This document shows, one piece after another, positions 39,920 to 40,599 of a stretch of 40,599 nucleotides of DNA. The position numbers and the translations under genes were made by a program. The DNA is from JACJYC01 sp964558465. GTDB taxonomy: Bacteria; Bacteroidota; Bacteroidia; Chitinophagales; Saprospiraceae. Within the stretch, counting starts at the first letter, position 1. Every line of letters starts with the position of its first letter. Under the pieces are notes generated by a model, which saw only the letters and a program-made list of their open reading frames with translations, did not search any database and was not told where the DNA came from. Location: the NCBI GenBank assembly GCA_964558465.1, contig CAZLEF010000064.1:1-40599 (forward strand), in the 5' to 3' direction.

Positions 39920-40599
39920 GTGAAACATATTTTCGTGGAAACTCCCAAAAAACCATCCAAACCATCCAAACCACCCAAACCATCCAAACCATCCCAAACC
40001 ATCCCAAACCATCCCAAACCATCCCAAACCATCCAAACCATCCAAACCATCCAAACCATCCCAAACCATAAAAACCCATTCCTCCCGCTTTCCATACTCC
40101 TGGCCGGCATTATAACCTGGCTGGCGCAGGACCACGTTTTCTTCTGGGATACCATCCAGTTGGGGGCAAAACACGCCTTCTGGTATTACGAGAACAACTT
40201 CAGCCGTTTCCTCTTACCCGATGAACTGGACAGCGGGCATCCCCCTTTTTTTGGTATGTTGCTGGCTCTGATCTGGAAAATAAACGGCGAACCCAATCTG
40301 GCCCTCAGCCATTGGTTGATGTTCCCGTTTCTGACCGGGATCATTTATCAACTTTTCTTAATTGAGAGAACCATATTCCCGCACCTTTTGCCCCGGTCCC
40401 CCCGTCCCCCAGTCCCCCAGTCCCCAAGTCTCCAGTCCCCAGTCTCCCAGTCCCCCCATCTCTCCGTCCGACGAAGCCTCGGCGTAGTCGGACTCCTCCT
40501 CTCTGTCCGACGAAGCCTCGGCGTAGTCGGACTCCTCCTCGCCGGCCCCGTTCTCCTGACGCAAAGCGTACTGGTGAGCCCGGATATCCCGCTTCTGTT
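39920..40599 (+). CDS. GT39/ArnT-like glycosyltransferase, 3' end outside the window
   Basis: The frame is open from a stop at 39878-39880 to the end of the window. There is no ATG; GTG at 39902, 39920 or 39932 are possible starts. From 40079 the sequence is a polytopic GT-C protein: FLPLSILLAGIITWLAQDHV (helix 1), then a loop with DELDSGHPPFFGMLLALIWK (the DxGHPPxxG pattern of lipid-linked-sugar glycosyltransferases) and further helices. The presumed N-terminal tail is encoded by the AACCATCC array (KPSKPSKPPKPSKPSQTI), and the loop before LLLAGPVLLTQS is enlarged by a CCCCAGT array and two copies of a 39-bp repeat (VRRSLGVVGLLL), all in frame. The true start might be nearer 40079. Confidence 0.7.
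   Translation, partial: MKHIFVETPKKPSKPSKPPKPSKPSQTIPNHPKPSQTIQTIQTIQTIPNHKNPFLPLSILLAGIITWLAQDHVFFWDTIQLGAKHAFWYYENNFSRFLLPDELDSGHPPFFGMLLALIWKINGEPNLALSHWLMFPFLTGIIYQLFLIERTIFPHLLPRSPRPPVPQSPSLQSPVSQSPHLSVRRSLGVVGLLLSVRRSLGVVGLLLAGPVLLTQSVLVSPDIPLL
39951..40069. repeat. 9/10-nt AACCATCCAA array read in frame at a gene start
   Basis: About twelve units of ACCATCCAA (9 nt) and ACCATCCCAA (10 nt). Despite the mixed unit lengths no stop appears in the glycosyltransferase frame. Confidence 0.9.
40391..40456. repeat. 7/8-nt CCCCCAGT array inside glycosyltransferase gene
   Basis: Units CCCCCAGT, CCCCAGT, CCCCAAGT and CTCCCAGT follow one another. In frame they encode a Pro/Ser/Gln-rich stretch (PPVPQSPSLQSPVSQSP). 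Confidence 0.85.
40466..40543. repeat. Two tandem 39-bp hairpin repeats inside glycosyltransferase gene
   Basis: Copies begin at 40466 and 40505. Each has GTCCGAC/GTCGGAC arms; 39 bp is 13 codons, so the frame is kept. The core GGCGTAGTCGGA is related to the dispersed repeats at 25018 and 27189. Confidence 0.85.

Noticed and set aside
6693..40069. CRISPR array interpretation of the short repeats
   Set aside because: Units are 7-10 nt, contiguous and without unique spacers, and there are no cas genes.

Overview
The window looks like a draft contig from a member of the Bacteroidota, probably a Saprospiria/Chitinophagia-type genome. Evidence: promoter motifs of the TAnnTTTG class without clear Shine-Dalgarno sites, a phenylalanine/tyrosine catabolism pair (fumarylacetoacetase and homogentisate dioxygenase), lipobox and Tat-lipobox secreted proteins, two-component-propeller and S23 four-helix-bundle proteins, and many short AT-rich islands in a GC-rich core. 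A run of exactly 100 N at 36387-36486 is an assembly gap. The taxon is an inference; there is no rRNA gene in the window.

Layout. 1-6672: two very large unrecognised proteins (the first enters from outside the window). 6673-9736: a short-chain dehydrogenase gene, an AT-rich HNH-endonuclease operon on the opposite strand, and a second, 5'-truncated copy of the 3' two thirds of the same dehydrogenase. 9858-16662: amino-acid permease, an aldo/keto reductase fused to a Rid domain, a PPOX-fold protein, an NHL-repeat secreted protein and a KefB-type antiporter. 16770-20317: DUF202 protein, fahA and hmgA, then two decayed gene fragments (SRPBCC and AraC). 20491-25003: GH3 beta-glucosidase, a nucleotidyltransferase with its small partner (toxin-antitoxin-like), an MpaB-type oxygenase and a GNAT acetyltransferase. 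25004-26333: cassette-like AT-rich stretch with attC-like hairpins around an RDD membrane protein. 26334-30433: propeller lipoprotein, GH30-like hydrolase, PepSY membrane protein. 30514-32753: methylase-like C-terminal remnant and a complete AbiEi/AbiEii type IV toxin-antitoxin operon. 32926-36216: predicted zinc-metallopeptidase lipoprotein, a second lipoprotein, S23 four-helix-bundle protein. 36547-40599: short SSB, Tat-exported sugar isomerase-like protein, CTP synthase, and the beginning of a GT39-type glycosyltransferase.

The most striking global feature is a family of intergenic arrays made of short degenerate tandem units. Each locus has its own unit (7, 8 or 10 nt, sometimes 9), and most are arranged as inverted arms that can fold into long hairpins (for example a perfect 27-bp stem at 13471-13533 and a perfect 17-bp stem at 9693-9736). 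At least eleven such loci occur in 40 kb. Two of them are read through in frame inside the glycosyltransferase gene at the right end. The second candidate novelty is the HNH island at about 6994-9005. It looks as if it inserted in a dehydrogenase gene while supplying a replacement 3' end: the two copies differ at 8 positions in 604, all synonymous, and the central 470 bp are identical.
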